From positions 1-31,840 of IMG/VR virus record IMGVR_UViG_3300048110_000244: 31,840 bases of DNA; one strand, written 5' to 3'. The stretch's first letter is position 1, and every line of letters begins with the position of its first letter. The translations under genes were made by a program, and so were the position numbers. This DNA comes from a virus. Below the pieces are notes generated by a model. The model saw only the letters and a list, made by a program, of their open reading frames with translations, made no database searches and was not told the DNA's origin. Of the stretch, positions 1 through 8,730 are shown one piece after another.

Positions 1-250
1 ATCATATGTTGATGACTGGGTTCAAAATGCTCAGATTAACTTCTATGACGGCACACAAACCACAGCAGACCAAGACTTAATTAACGCGTCTAATGAGTGG
101 AATAGTAATTGTATACTGAATGGTACCGCTTATATTCATGTACGCTTAGAATACGATCCAGAAGTATATACTAATGGTATCCCTAGCATCACTACTACTA
201 TTCGTGGTAAGAAAGTATTAGATCCTAGAACTGACGTTACAGCATGGTCA
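1..250. repeat. Left copy of 250-bp terminal direct repeat
   Basis: Bases 1-250 are repeated at 31591-31840 with a single difference: G at 123 against A at 31713. Both copies lie in the tail-tip gene in the same reading frame, and joining them gives one uninterrupted gene, so the repeat marks closure of a circular or circularly permuted map with a 31,590-bp unit. The difference changes residue 166 from Gly (left copy) to Asp (right copy). An exact assembler overlap would have no mismatch, so a population variant or a read error is likely. Confidence 0.95.
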
Positions 251-3200
251 GAAAACCCAGCCTTATGTATCTATGACTACTTAAAAGATCCTAAATACGG
301 TCTTAATGATGACACAGTAAATGTAGCTCAGGTTATTGCATCGGCTAACGTATGTGATCAACTGGTCACTATTGATACTGGTGTAGACCAAACTAGATAC
401 GCATTAAGTGGGTTTATCAACTCAGGCGATACAATAAAAGCCAACCTTGAGAAAATGCTTTCATCTATGTTCGGTAAGCTAGTATGCTCAGGTGGTGAGC
501 TATTCGTAAATGCTGGTTATTACACTTCACCAGTGCTAGATATTAATGAATCATTATTAGTAGGCGCAGTATCACTACAGACTAAAACAAGTAGACGTAA
601 TGTCTATAATGCGGTTAAGGGTACATTCCTAAGTGAAGAAGAAAATTACATATTTGCTGATTACCCTAGCATTAAGTCTGACACCTACAGCGTAGAAGAT
701 GGTGAGCCATTATATTTAGACTTACCATTGCCATGTACTACTAATAACGTCAGAGCGCAACGTCTAGCTAAACTATCACTTAACAAGTCAAGACAGCAAC
801 GGTCTTTAAGTATCCCAGTTAACCTAGCTGGCTTAAAAGTTAGGGCTGGTGATGTTATACGCTTTACATCGGAGCGATTAGGCATATCTAATGCAGAATA
901 TGAGGTTATTGATTTTGAGTTTGAGTATTCAGATCAACTAATTGTAAATCTAGTATGCGTAGAGACAGGTTCTAGCTTATATGATTGGACAGTAGCAGAT
1001 AAGTTAGATTTTAGTGTGGGTAGTGACATTACCCTATACGACGGAACAGCCATAGCACCTACAGGCTTAACAGCTACAGCAGTTAGTAATATATTATCTG
1101 ATGGTACTGATTCCACTTATATTGATGTTGCATGGACTAACCCTAGTGATATCTACTTTGATTATGTTGTATTGAAGTATGGCGATCAAAGCATAGTAAC
1201 TAAGGATCAAACCTATCGCATTAATAACGTAGATGAGAATACTCAGTACACCATTACTATCAGTGCATATAATACGTTTGGCAGACAGTCTACAGGGCTA
1301 TCAACTAACGTAACTACAGTAAGAGATACGACAGCACCAGCTAACATCACAAGCATTACAGCTACAGGTGGGTTACAGACAATAGACTTATCATGGACTA
1401 ACCCTACTGATGATGATTTTGATTTAGTTAGAATTAAGGTAGCATCAACTAATTCAGAGCCAACTGGTTACTCATACGAGGTAAGAGCCGATAACTTTAT
1501 TGATGATGTTGGTGCATATTCTGCTACCAGATATTATTGGTTAGCACCAGTAGATCGCACTGGTAACGTAGGTAACTATGTAAGCGGTGGATCTGCTACA
1601 ACTGGCTCAATAACTATTAATGACGTTCCACAAGTAGCTGGTACATTCTACCTCACATTAGGCGATAATGATGCACCCACTAATACAGAATTTAACACAG
1701 CCGTAGGACGTGATCCTATTAATGGTGACTTTGTAATCGTAAACAAGGAATTCGCATTTAACTATGACGGAACTTCTTGGGATGCAGTAACAGAGTTTAT
1801 CGATGGTTCATTATTGGTTAGCGGTTCACTATCAGCCGATGATATTACTACAGGCACATTAAACGCTAATGATGTGACTATATCAAACCTTACCGTTTCT
1901 TATGACGATTTAGGTGATAAGCCTGACTTATCTGAATTTATTACAGCAGGTGAAGTTAACGACAATGTGACTGTAATTAATGGCGGTATAATTCAGACAG
2001 GATCAGCTATTACAGTTGGCGTAAACGATAACGTAGCAATATTATCAGGTGCAGACACTACCTATAGATTATGGGCAGGTGATGCATCATCAGCAGACGC
2101 ACCATTTAAAGTTAGCCAAACAGGTGTTCTTTACGCAACGGGCGCAGAAATAAGCGGTAATATCACAGCAGGTTCGATTGATGCGGAGAATATAACTTTC
2201 ACTGGCTCACTGATTGCTGATGGTCTATCAACCATTCCAAACGTTGAAGCAACAAACATGACCCAATCATTGCGTAATGCGATTGAGGAAATAATTGTTA
2301 CTAAGTTTGGATCGGATGCGTCAACAGGTTATTACGATGAAGCGACAGGCTCATTTGATGCACAAGATGATAATACTGAAATATGTCGTATAAATACATT
2401 TCAGCATAATGGCTCAAATATTGATATTGATGTTACATTTTCAAGGTCATGGCAAGCATCAAGTAATGACATTCCTAGTGTAACGGTTAACATTCAGCGT
2501 TCAGTCGCAGGGGCTAACAGTTGGACGACAATCAAGACGCAAACTATTACAGGTTCGGTTTTCTATGAGCCAGAATTGAATAATTACTTTGCTAATATTC
2601 AAGGCGTGGTATCAATCACAGACAACCCGACAACAGGAAACTATGATTACCGTTTCTTTGCAGGAACTATTTCAAACCTTTCACTTATTACCATTAGCGC
2701 AAGACTTGAAGCCAATGAACAAGGTGAACAAATTGGCACGATTGACCTTGCCAACTATGGCGCATTAGCACAAGACGAAACCATTACAGGCGATTGGACG
2801 TTTGATGGGAAAACTATATTCACAGAGAGAACAACTGATAGTGCCGGATCATCTGTTTCTGTAGGTAGCGATCCAAGACTTTCAGAATATTTGAGCAATG
2901 TTGCTACTGAATATCATAGTGGCGCAAGCGGTGAACCAGTAACAATTTACTTTAAATCTGGTGTTAATGCCCCAAGTGATTTTGGCTATATAACATTTGA
3001 CCCAAAACGTGACACTTCAGGTGAAAGAGCGGAACTTGTAATTGGTTGTGAAAATGACGGTAATTCAACAAGTGGTGTTGATAGGGTTAAAATAGCAAGC
3101 CCGCTAGTTATTGATAGTAAACTGTTTAGTTCAGACCATACAAAGATTGTCGAGTTCCACTTTAATGGCGATGAAAAGGGATACATCACAACAGGGGGAA

Positions 3201-5779
3201 ACTTACTGTTAGACGGAAGTATCACAGCATCAGGTTATAACGCATCCAACTGGAATACTGCACATGGTTGGGGTAATCACGCGGATGCTAACTATATAGT
3301 TGGCGGTGGCACATGGGAAGGTGGCACTGGAAGTTCTTACACAACATTATCTCAAAGTGTGTTTGATACAGGGAATACAAAATTTACTTTTTATGGTAAT
3401 GGCGGAAAAATGGACGTTATTACTGATGGTGAATTTTATGCTAACGAGGGTTCATACAAGGTTTACCATGCAGGTGATTTCACTAACAACGCATCGAATT
3501 GGGACACAGCATACACTTATAGCCAAGTAGGTCATTTACCTTTATCGGGTGGTTCTTTATCAGGTAATTTAACAGTCGGTTCTAACACAAATGCAAGCAC
3601 TATAATTGTCAACGACATTGATGGGGCTAGATACCGTTTAGCAACTGGTGGATATGATTTAAAATTTCAAAAGCATGATGCGAGTGTGGATAATTATGCA
3701 ACGGCTTTAGAATTAAGAGGTGTCACCGCTAATGACGGCACACCTAGTGTTTATGTCAATAACTATTTAGATGTTGCTAATGATATAAAGAAAGGCGGAT
3801 TCACTGTTATAGATAGCAGTAGAAACTTAACTAATGTTGGCACTATCAGCCTAGCAGGAACATCAAACAGACCTATGTTTGTAGGTCAAGCAGGGAGTAT
3901 AACAACCAAAGGTAGTTCAGGCGGTTGGTCACAAGGATTTCTTTACTATGGCTCATCAAATACTTACAGAGGTGGATTCGGTGCGCTTGGAACTGGTGAT
4001 GCACTGGATTATTTTTGGATAGGCTCAGATTATAACGATGGTTCTAATTTTAGGTTTTATCCTGATGGTACTTTTAACATCGGTGGAACAACCGTTATAG
4101 ATAACAATAAAGAAGCACGAATTTCATATTTAGAAGTAAATGGAACAAGACCGACTTTATCGCAAGCGCACATACAAAGCACATTGCAATATGCTTTAGA
4201 AATAGAACATAACATAGATTCCACAGTAAGCACTTATTACGACACCCTATCTCTTTTAAATGACACCAACCAAGCAGGTAATTTAACTCAAATAGGTTTT
4301 AGAACTAGGGATGCAGATGGACAGCATCATAGAGCAACAATAGTATCGCGTAGAGATGGAAGTGGCACAGCATCAGGCGATTTAATAGTTAGAACCAGAC
4401 CATCATCAGGTAATCCAACCGATTCCTTAACTGTTAAATCTAATGGTGATGTTCGTGTTGATAGAGGGAACTTACAGATTGGTAGTACAACAGTTATAGA
4501 CTCAAGCCGTAACCTTACTAACATAGGTACAGGCTCATTTAGTGGTTCTTATATTAATTTGGTTAACTCAGCAGGATATATAAGAGTAAATAACGGCACA
4601 GGCGCTATGCAGTTTGGCTCATGGGATGGCGTAAATCACAGGTTAGAAAGTGGCTCAGACAGACCAATGCTTATAACTGCTTATAATTCAGCAGGTGTAA
4701 AAATTGGTATATCGGGCGGAGCTACATTAACAGTGACAAATGGTGTAGCTAATGTTGCAGGTGATGTTCAATCACAAACAATGTCATTGCCTAGTAATAC
4801 TGGTGATGAGTCAGGATATTCATTTAGAGCGTCATATGAGTGTATATCTGGTGAGGGTTGGGCAACAACACATTACGCTTACAATAATAACGATGGCTTT
4901 TTGTTTTGTAATAGGATCTCTACAGGTGGACAGGCTAGACCAGTATTCCACATAGGCGGTAGAAATAACGCGAGTTATGCAGGGTACAGTGCAGAAGATA
5001 CTATAATCACTGTCACTAGATCGACAGGCACTAAAGCAACAGGCTCAACCTATGCAGGTAGGGCTTTATCAACTGGCTCGGAATGGTTTAATATAGTTAA
5101 AAGGTCCGACAGAACAGTATTGCGCGACCAACAAGGACTTGTAAGCGTAGACTCAGCATTAAGATTCGAATCAACATTGCAATCAGGCACTACGACAGTA
5201 ATGGACGCAAGCCGTCAATTCTATCCAACTAATATACAGTTGCCTAGTAGTAGCGGTTCGGTTGGAATGTCATTATATGATGGCGCATTGCATGTTCGCT
5301 CGTTTGCCGATAAGTACCATAAAATTTGGTATTATGATGGTATTGCTTTTGGTACTAACAGTGGTCATGGTCATTTTAGATTTTATGCTGAAACAAATAC
5401 TCAAAGAAATGCGTCATCAGGCGGTGCATATTTAAGGTTTGACATTGACTCAGTAACGGGTAATTGTACCGCAAGCGGTAATATTACGGCTTACTCAGAT
5501 ATTAAATTAAAAGAAAATATCGAGACAATAACTAGTCCACTTGATAAAGTAACAAAATTACGTGGCGTTACATACAATCGTAAAGACCAAGACGACAATA
5601 AACTTCATATGGGGGTTATTGCTCAGGAAGTTGAGAAGATAATACCAGAGGTTGTAGACTATCAAGCGGAAACAGATACTAAAACAGTATCCTACGGAAA
5701 CATGGTTGGTTTACTTATTGAAGCAATCAAAGAACTTAAATCCGAAATAGAGGAATTGAAAAATGCTAACAGCAACTAA
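1..5779 (+). CDS. Tail tip / host specificity protein J-like, fused to tail fibre with C-terminal S74 chaperone (C-terminal part)
   Basis: This is the distal 1,925 codons of a 2,050-residue protein whose start is at 31217. Numbered on the joined protein, the N-terminal third is J-like (hub and tip), followed by two fibronectin type III-like domains near residues 480-570 and 570-660. Fibre repeats follow, with the WNTAHGWGNH and VYHAGDF motifs common in phage fibres. The C-terminus is a peptidase S74 intramolecular chaperone: YSDIKLKENI carries the Ser1957/Lys1962 dyad, so self-cleavage before Ser1957 would release about 94 residues that end in a coiled coil. The protein should sit at the tail tip and bind the host receptor. 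Fusion of a J-type hub to a whole S74 fibre in one chain is longer than lambda J (about 1,130 residues). The fold assignments come from motifs and gene order. Confidence 0.93.
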   Translation, partial: SYVDDWVQNAQINFYDGTQTTADQDLINASNEWNSNCILNGTAYIHVRLEYDPEVYTNGIPSITTTIRGKKVLDPRTDVTAWSENPALCIYDYLKDPKYGLNDDTVNVAQVIASANVCDQLVTIDTGVDQTRYALSGFINSGDTIKANLEKMLSSMFGKLVCSGGELFVNAGYYTSPVLDINESLLVGAVSLQTKTSRRNVYNAVKGTFLSEEENYIFADYPSIKSDTYSVEDGEPLYLDLPLPCTTNNVRAQRLAKLSLNKSRQQRSLSIPVNLAGLKVRAGDVIRFTSERLGISNAEYEVIDFEFEYSDQLIVNLVCVETGSSLYDWTVADKLDFSVGSDITLYDGTAIAPTGLTATAVSNILSDGTDSTYIDVAWTNPSDIYFDYVVLKYGDQSIVTKDQTYRINNVDENTQYTITISAYNTFGRQSTGLSTNVTTVRDTTAPANITSITATGGLQTIDLSWTNPTDDDFDLVRIKVASTNSEPTGYSYEVRADNFIDDVGAYSATRYYWLAPVDRTGNVGNYVSGGSATTGSITINDVPQVAGTFYLTLGDNDAPTNTEFNTAVGRDPINGDFVIVNKEFAFNYDGTSWDAVTEFIDGSLLVSGSLSADDITTGTLNANDVTISNLTVSYDDLGDKPDLSEFITAGEVNDNVTVINGGIIQTGSAITVGVNDNVAILSGADTTYRLWAGDASSADAPFKVSQTGVLYATGAEISGNITAGSIDAENITFTGSLIADGLSTIPNVEATNMTQSLRNAIEEIIVTKFGSDASTGYYDEATGSFDAQDDNTEICRINTFQHNGSNIDIDVTFSRSWQASSNDIPSVTVNIQRSVAGANSWTTIKTQTITGSVFYEPELNNYFANIQGVVSITDNPTTGNYDYRFFAGTISNLSLITISARLEANEQGEQIGTIDLANYGALAQDETITGDWTFDGKTIFTERTTDSAGSSVSVGSDPRLSEYLSNVATEYHSGASGEPVTIYFKSGVNAPSDFGYITFDPKRDTSGERAELVIGCENDGNSTSGVDRVKIASPLVIDSKLFSSDHTKIVEFHFNGDEKGYITTGGNLLLDGSITASGYNASNWNTAHGWGNHADANYIVGGGTWEGGTGSSYTTLSQSVFDTGNTKFTFYGNGGKMDVITDGEFYANEGSYKVYHAGDFTNNASNWDTAYTYSQVGHLPLSGGSLSGNLTVGSNTNASTIIVNDIDGARYRLATGGYDLKFQKHDASVDNYATALELRGVTANDGTPSVYVNNYLDVANDIKKGGFTVIDSSRNLTNVGTISLAGTSNRPMFVGQAGSITTKGSSGGWSQGFLYYGSSNTYRGGFGALGTGDALDYFWIGSDYNDGSNFRFYPDGTFNIGGTTVIDNNKEARISYLEVNGTRPTLSQAHIQSTLQYALEIEHNIDSTVSTYYDTLSLLNDTNQAGNLTQIGFRTRDADGQHHRATIVSRRDGSGTASGDLIVRTRPSSGNPTDSLTVKSNGDVRVDRGNLQIGSTTVIDSSRNLTNIGTGSFSGSYINLVNSAGYIRVNNGTGAMQFGSWDGVNHRLESGSDRPMLITAYNSAGVKIGISGGATLTVTNGVANVAGDVQSQTMSLPSNTGDESGYSFRASYECISGEGWATTHYAYNNNDGFLFCNRISTGGQARPVFHIGGRNNASYAGYSAEDTIITVTRSTGTKATGSTYAGRALSTGSEWFNIVKRSDRTVLRDQQGLVSVDSALRFESTLQSGTTTVMDASRQFYPTNIQLPSSSGSVGMSLYDGALHVRSFADKYHKIWYYDGIAFGTNSGHGHFRFYAETNTQRNASSGGAYLRFDIDSVTGNCTASGNITAYSDIKLKENIETITSPLDKVTKLRGVTYNRKDQDDNKLHMGVIAQEVEKIIPEVVDYQAETDTKTVSYGNMVGLLIEAIKELKSEIEELKNANSN
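3803..5226 (+). repeat. Four degenerate copies of a TTVIDSSRNLTN fibre motif
   Basis: Related peptide motifs occur at 3803-3844 (TVIDSSRNLTNVGT), 4091-4120 (TVIDNNKEA), 4490-4531 (TVIDSSRNLTNIGT) and 5192-5226 (TTVMDASRQFYPTN). Spacing is irregular, about 290-700 bases. The DNA copies differ in sequence (agcagtagaaac against tcaagccgtaac) while the peptide is conserved, so the repeats are old or selected at protein level. They probably mark successive trimeric fibre segments. Confidence 0.7.
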
Positions 5780-6041
5780 AGCAGTACAACGAGTAGAAGT
5801 CTACGGTGATAAACGTGTGATGGTGGTCTATGAGATTACCATTGACGATCCAAATGATGACTTACTACCTGCTGTATCAAATCAGGTAATACACTTACAA
5901 AAAGAAACCACTACTCCAGATGTGGAAAATGAGGGTGAAACCATTACTACGGTAACGGATATATCAAACCATGATCCATTGGTTCAGACTATATGTAATG
6001 CAGTTTGGGCAGATGATGAAGAAGATGAAGCGGTAGAATAA
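5763..6041 (+). CDS. Small acidic protein of unknown function, tail-fibre operon
   Basis: A 92-residue protein whose ATG overlaps the last 17 bases of the fibre gene. A GAGG at about 5751 supports the start. The N-terminal half looks beta-rich (RVEVYGDKRVMVVYEITI) and the last ten residues are mostly Asp and Glu (WADDEEDEAVE). It has no signal peptide or membrane segment. The next gene starts on its stop codon (TAATG). Its position between the fibre and a likely virion protein suggests a fibre-associated or chaperone role, but I do not recognise the family. Confidence 0.8.
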   Translation: MLTATKAVQRVEVYGDKRVMVVYEITIDDPNDDLLPAVSNQVIHLQKETTTPDVENEGETITTVTDISNHDPLVQTICNAVWADDEEDEAVE

Positions 6042-6679
6042 TGCCAGTAATTCCTTTTGGTGTGACCAGTGGCGCAATAAATATGAACTCATTGCGCGAC
6101 TTTTTTGGCGATCCAACATATAACTCTAACACCTTATCAATGAGCCAATTGTATAAGGGTGGTGACTTAGTGCCTAATATTAGCCAGAACAGTTCAGTGC
6201 CTACATCTGGAACAATAAGTTTATCTAACTTGTACGGTTGCCACACTTCACTACAGTTTGATAAACAGCCAGTAGTGAAAAATATATATGAGTTTGGGAT
6301 ACAACCGACTGGAACGATGCAAGCGCAATGGGTTCAATCTATCCTCGTTGGCTCACAAGGTGATTTTGATGTTGGTTATGGTGCGTTAAAAAATTCAGGA
6401 TCAATGCAATACAGAGCAATAATAACTGGTGCTAATCAGTTAACTAGGATTGTTTTTCAAGGCAGTACTTATACGACTGGATCTAGCACTTATACGACAC
6501 CTTGGTTAACAGGTTATGGTACGACACAATTGGAGCGTGATTGGTATTCCTCTAATAGTTCGTTTAATATTACAGGGACTTTCAGAGTTGAAGTGAGAAA
6601 AACCCATAACGGTACAACTTATACTCAAAGTTCAAGTACAGCCAGTTGGCGATTACAGAAATTTAATTCAATAGAGTAA
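6041..6679 (+). CDS. Putative virion / tail-associated protein (SLSNLYG motif)
   Basis: A 212-residue protein opening with MPVIPFGVTSGAINMNSLRDFFG, then TLSMSQLYKGG and GTISLSNLYG. The repeated 'I-S-L/M-x-x-L/F-Y/F-G' motif at the N-terminus is seen in many phage structural proteins of unknown function coded near tail fibres. The C-terminal half is Ser/Thr/Gly-rich and probably beta-sandwich (YRAIITGANQLTRIVF, TGTFRVEVRKT). It starts on the stop codon of the upstream gene (TAATG), so translation is probably coupled. It may be a fibre-tip or adhesin accessory. The family match is from motif memory, so the function is tentative. Confidence 0.75.
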   Translation: MPVIPFGVTSGAINMNSLRDFFGDPTYNSNTLSMSQLYKGGDLVPNISQNSSVPTSGTISLSNLYGCHTSLQFDKQPVVKNIYEFGIQPTGTMQAQWVQSILVGSQGDFDVGYGALKNSGSMQYRAIITGANQLTRIVFQGSTYTTGSSTYTTPWLTGYGTTQLERDWYSSNSSFNITGTFRVEVRKTHNGTTYTQSSSTASWRLQKFNSIE

Positions 6680-6684
6680 ACAAA

Positions 6685-6837
6685 ATGAACGAAACACAAA
6701 TTAATGCAATGTTCCAATCACTACAGCAACAGAATCAGCAGTTATCTGGACAGTTAGCCGAAGCGCATGGTCAAATTGCTGTATTGCAGGAGCAGTTAAA
6801 AAGTCAAGATGAAAGTGATAAAGAAAGCCAAGACTGA
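6685..6837 (+). CDS. 50-aa Gln-rich coiled-coil protein
   Basis: A short frame of 50 codons starting at ATG 6685, five bases after the previous stop. The product begins MNETQINAMFQSLQQQNQQL and continues as a predicted helix with Leu/Ile at heptad spacing (LAEAHGQIAVLQEQLKSQ). It has 12 Gln in 50 residues and a polar acidic tail. The close packing between neighbours, with no competing frame, supports a real gene. It precedes the lysis block. The function is unknown; a small virion or lysis accessory is possible. Confidence 0.6.
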   Translation: MNETQINAMFQSLQQQNQQLSGQLAEAHGQIAVLQEQLKSQDESDKESQD

Positions 6838-6869
6838 TATAATTACACAAAAAGCATTCAGGTATTAAC

Positions 6870-7139
6870 ATGTCAGACCAGTTAGAAAAAAGAATAGATA
6901 GTTTCGAGAACAAGATGGATCGTAACTTTGAAAAGATCACAGAAGTTCTTACGGAACTAGCTAGACATGATGAGCGTGTAGATGACTTAGAGCGCAGAGT
7001 TGGTGCTAATGAAGATGATATATCAGACATTAGTAAACTGGTTAGAGATAACACAGGTGTAGCTAAATTCGCTGATAGGATTTTCTGGGTTTTTGTCACT
7101 GGCGCAGTAGGTCTACTATTCTTTTTTCTCAGAGGTTAG
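6870..7139 (+). CDS. Coiled-coil protein with C-terminal membrane anchor (XhlA/holin-like)
   Basis: An 89-residue protein: residues 1-62 form an amphipathic coiled coil (QLEKRIDSFENKMDRNFEKI, then LARHDERVDDLERRV) and residues 69-87 form one hydrophobic segment (IFWVFVTGAVGLLFFFL) ending in Arg-Gly. Coiled coil plus a single C-terminal TM resembles XhlA-type lysis accessory proteins, and the gene lies one base upstream of the lysozyme gene. A role in holin assembly or membrane disruption is inferred from architecture and context. An inner-membrane spanin component is an alternative, but no outer-membrane lipoprotein partner is seen. Confidence 0.8.
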   Translation: MSDQLEKRIDSFENKMDRNFEKITEVLTELARHDERVDDLERRVGANEDDISDISKLVRDNTGVAKFADRIFWVFVTGAVGLLFFFLRG

Positions 7140-7140
7140 C

Positions 7141-7548
7141 ATGAATATCAAAGAGCAGATACAGCGTGATGAGGGTTATCGTGGTAGCCCTTACAAATGC
7201 ACTGAGGGTTATTGGACTATCGGCTATGGTCGTAACCTAGAAACCAACCCAATGACTGTAGACGAGGCTGGTTATCTGCTTAACAACGATATCAAAGACG
7301 TAGTACACAAGTTAAAAGATATCGGCTTAGTGAATGACGTTGATGATCCACGTCAAGCTGTATGGGTTAACATGGCTTTTCAGATGGGCGTATCTGGTCT
7401 ATTAAGGTTTAAGCAGACGCTAAAATACTATAAAGATGGTGACTATGAGTCATGCGCTCATGAGATGCTTAATTCTAATTGGGCTAAACAGACACCTAAC
7501 CGAGCTAAGAGAATGTCATTACAAATGCTTACTGGTGAATGGCAATGA
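7141..7548 (+). CDS. Endolysin, T4-type lysozyme (GH24), Cys at the catalytic Asp position
   Basis: A 135-residue muramidase that cleaves the glycan strands of peptidoglycan. The start MNIKEQIQRDEGYRG aligns with T4 lysozyme: Glu11 is present, TIGYGR carries Thr26, and the residue at T4 Asp20 is Cys20 (YKCTEGYWTIGYG). Cys at this position occurs in other GH24 lysozymes and the T4 D20C change is known to keep activity, so the enzyme is probably active. It has no signal or SAR segment, so release should need the holin at 8255. The downstream gene starts inside its stop codon (ATGA). Confidence 0.95.
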   Translation: MNIKEQIQRDEGYRGSPYKCTEGYWTIGYGRNLETNPMTVDEAGYLLNNDIKDVVHKLKDIGLVNDVDDPRQAVWVNMAFQMGVSGLLRFKQTLKYYKDGDYESCAHEMLNSNWAKQTPNRAKRMSLQMLTGEWQ

Positions 7549-8270
7549 GTCTAAATAATCACTTAATTAAAATGCCTAATGGTTTACTAGGTGTAAGTGC
7601 TGGTATCTACCCTGATATTAAAGGTGTGCATTGTTTTGGTATTAACCCTGATATTGCTAACGGTTCAGTTCCAGAGTCTATCTGGTCAGTTGGTGGCGTA
7701 TACCCTTGGGATCAATTCGGTACTGGTGAGATACTTACCCTAGCATCGACCGCTAACGATACTGGTTATGTCACCATTGAGGGATTAGACGCTAATTATG
7801 ATCTACTTGTAGAAACGGTCACGTTAACTGGAATAACCCCAGTATTGACCTCTAATCAGTTCATGAGGGTTAATCGTGCGTACTATCTTAATGGTGATTA
7901 TAACGATGGTGATATATCAATCGAGATAGATTCTATACCAGTTGCCATGATTGACGCTGGAAAAGGTCACACCTTATCTACTAATTACACAGTGCCAGCA
8001 GGACATACCGCTTTCTTAGTAGCTGGTGATACATCGGTTAATAAGGGTCATGATGCTCAGGTAGAGTTTTATGTGCGTATGTTTGGTGGTTCTTTCATGA
8101 TCCAACACGTAGCAGAAGTATATGAGAACTCATACAGGTTTGATTTTCTTATACCGTTTAGAGTGCCTGAGAAATCCGACATAGATGTAAGAGTATCGAC
8201 AGTTGAGAATTCAGGTACACGAGTAACCGCAACTTATGACATGGTGTTAGATAAATGCTTGAATTACTAA
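7545..8270 (+). CDS. Virion structural-type protein, unknown role
   Basis: I chose ATG 7545 (241 residues) over the in-frame ATG two codons upstream because GGTGA at 7534 is then correctly spaced and the start overlaps the lysozyme stop as ATGA. The product contains GVHCFGINPDIANGS and ESIWSVGGVYPW, resembling a protein common in marine phages with the pattern 'FGxNPDI..G..E.IW..GG'. The rest is beta-rich with conserved small turns (NYTVPAGHTAFLVAGDTS). It is probably a virion surface or head/tail decoration protein. Its place between lysozyme and holin genes is unusual but holds together as one operon. Confidence 0.8.
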   Translation: MSLNNHLIKMPNGLLGVSAGIYPDIKGVHCFGINPDIANGSVPESIWSVGGVYPWDQFGTGEILTLASTANDTGYVTIEGLDANYDLLVETVTLTGITPVLTSNQFMRVNRAYYLNGDYNDGDISIEIDSIPVAMIDAGKGHTLSTNYTVPAGHTAFLVAGDTSVNKGHDAQVEFYVRMFGGSFMIQHVAEVYENSYRFDFLIPFRVPEKSDIDVRVSTVENSGTRVTATYDMVLDKCLNY

Positions 8271-8644
8271 TTAATCCTATTGCTAGTCTACTAGATAAAG
8301 TTATTCCTGATAAGGATCAACGTGATAAGTTAGCTCATGAAATAGCTACTATGTCACAGAAGCAGGGCTATGAGTTAGCTAAAGCACAGATAGCAGTAAA
8401 TCAGGTTGAAGCTGGTCATAGGTCTATATTTGTTGCTGGCTGGCGACCAGCGTTAGGTTGGGTGGGTGTTAGTGCTATTGCTTATAACTACGTCCTACTA
8501 CCACTTATTAACATCTATCTAATATCTAATAGCATGGATGTGTTAAGCCCAATGGATCTATCTGAACTCATGCCATTAATCTTGGGTATGTTGGGGCTAG
8601 GTGGGTACCGTACCTACGAGAAGAAAAAAGGAGTAGCTAAATGA
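8255..8644 (+). CDS. Holin, three-TM phage holin family
   Basis: A 129-residue protein. After a polar helical N-terminus (PDKDQRDKLAHEIATMSQKQ) come GHRSIFVAGWRPALGWVG and a hydrophobic stretch over residues 58-92, then a second over about 103-117 (ELMPLILGMLGLGG) and a basic tail (YRTYEKKKGVAK). 'R-P/x-F-V-A-G-W-R-P' followed by a membrane domain is the signature of the 3TM/GTA-type holins. It should open the inner membrane for the lysozyme. It overlaps the upstream gene by 16 bases, and the small peptide gene starts in its stop codon. Confidence 0.9.
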   Translation: MLELLINPIASLLDKVIPDKDQRDKLAHEIATMSQKQGYELAKAQIAVNQVEAGHRSIFVAGWRPALGWVGVSAIAYNYVLLPLINIYLISNSMDVLSPMDLSELMPLILGMLGLGGYRTYEKKKGVAK

Positions 8645-8715
8645 TAATGCCTAAACGTGGTCAACGTACACAGACTAACCGCAAGAAGAAAAAAACTAGA
8701 CCTAAAAAGAAATAG
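8641..8715 (+). CDS. 24-aa highly basic peptide
   Basis: ATG 8641 overlaps the holin stop (ATGA) and follows AAAAGGAG at about 8626-8633, so it should be translated with the holin. The product is MIMPKRGQRTQTNRKKKKTR followed by PKKK. Half of its 24 residues are Lys or Arg. It is the last frame before the terminator at 8757. Possible roles are a nucleic-acid-binding peptide, a lysis regulator, or a remnant. The correct ribosome-site spacing and coupling favour a real gene, but nothing else supports it. Confidence 0.5.
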   Translation: MIMPKRGQRTQTNRKKKKTRPKKK

Positions 8716-8730
8716 TGATACAATAATTAT

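Noticed and set aside
2986-3225. 79-codon minus-strand frame inside the fibre gene
   Set aside because: It lies opposite a conserved fibre frame, has no ribosome site or terminator, and its composition (Ser/Leu/Pro-rich) is that of an antisense shadow.
3300-3530. 76-codon + strand frame within the fibre gene in another frame
   Set aside because: It is contained in the fibre coding frame, which is continuous and shows fibre motifs; no ribosome site precedes it.
6701-7099. 132-codon minus-strand frame opposite the coiled-coil/TM gene
   Set aside because: Both + strand genes here fit the operon with correct ribosome sites, and the minus frame is Ser/Leu-rich without any domain.
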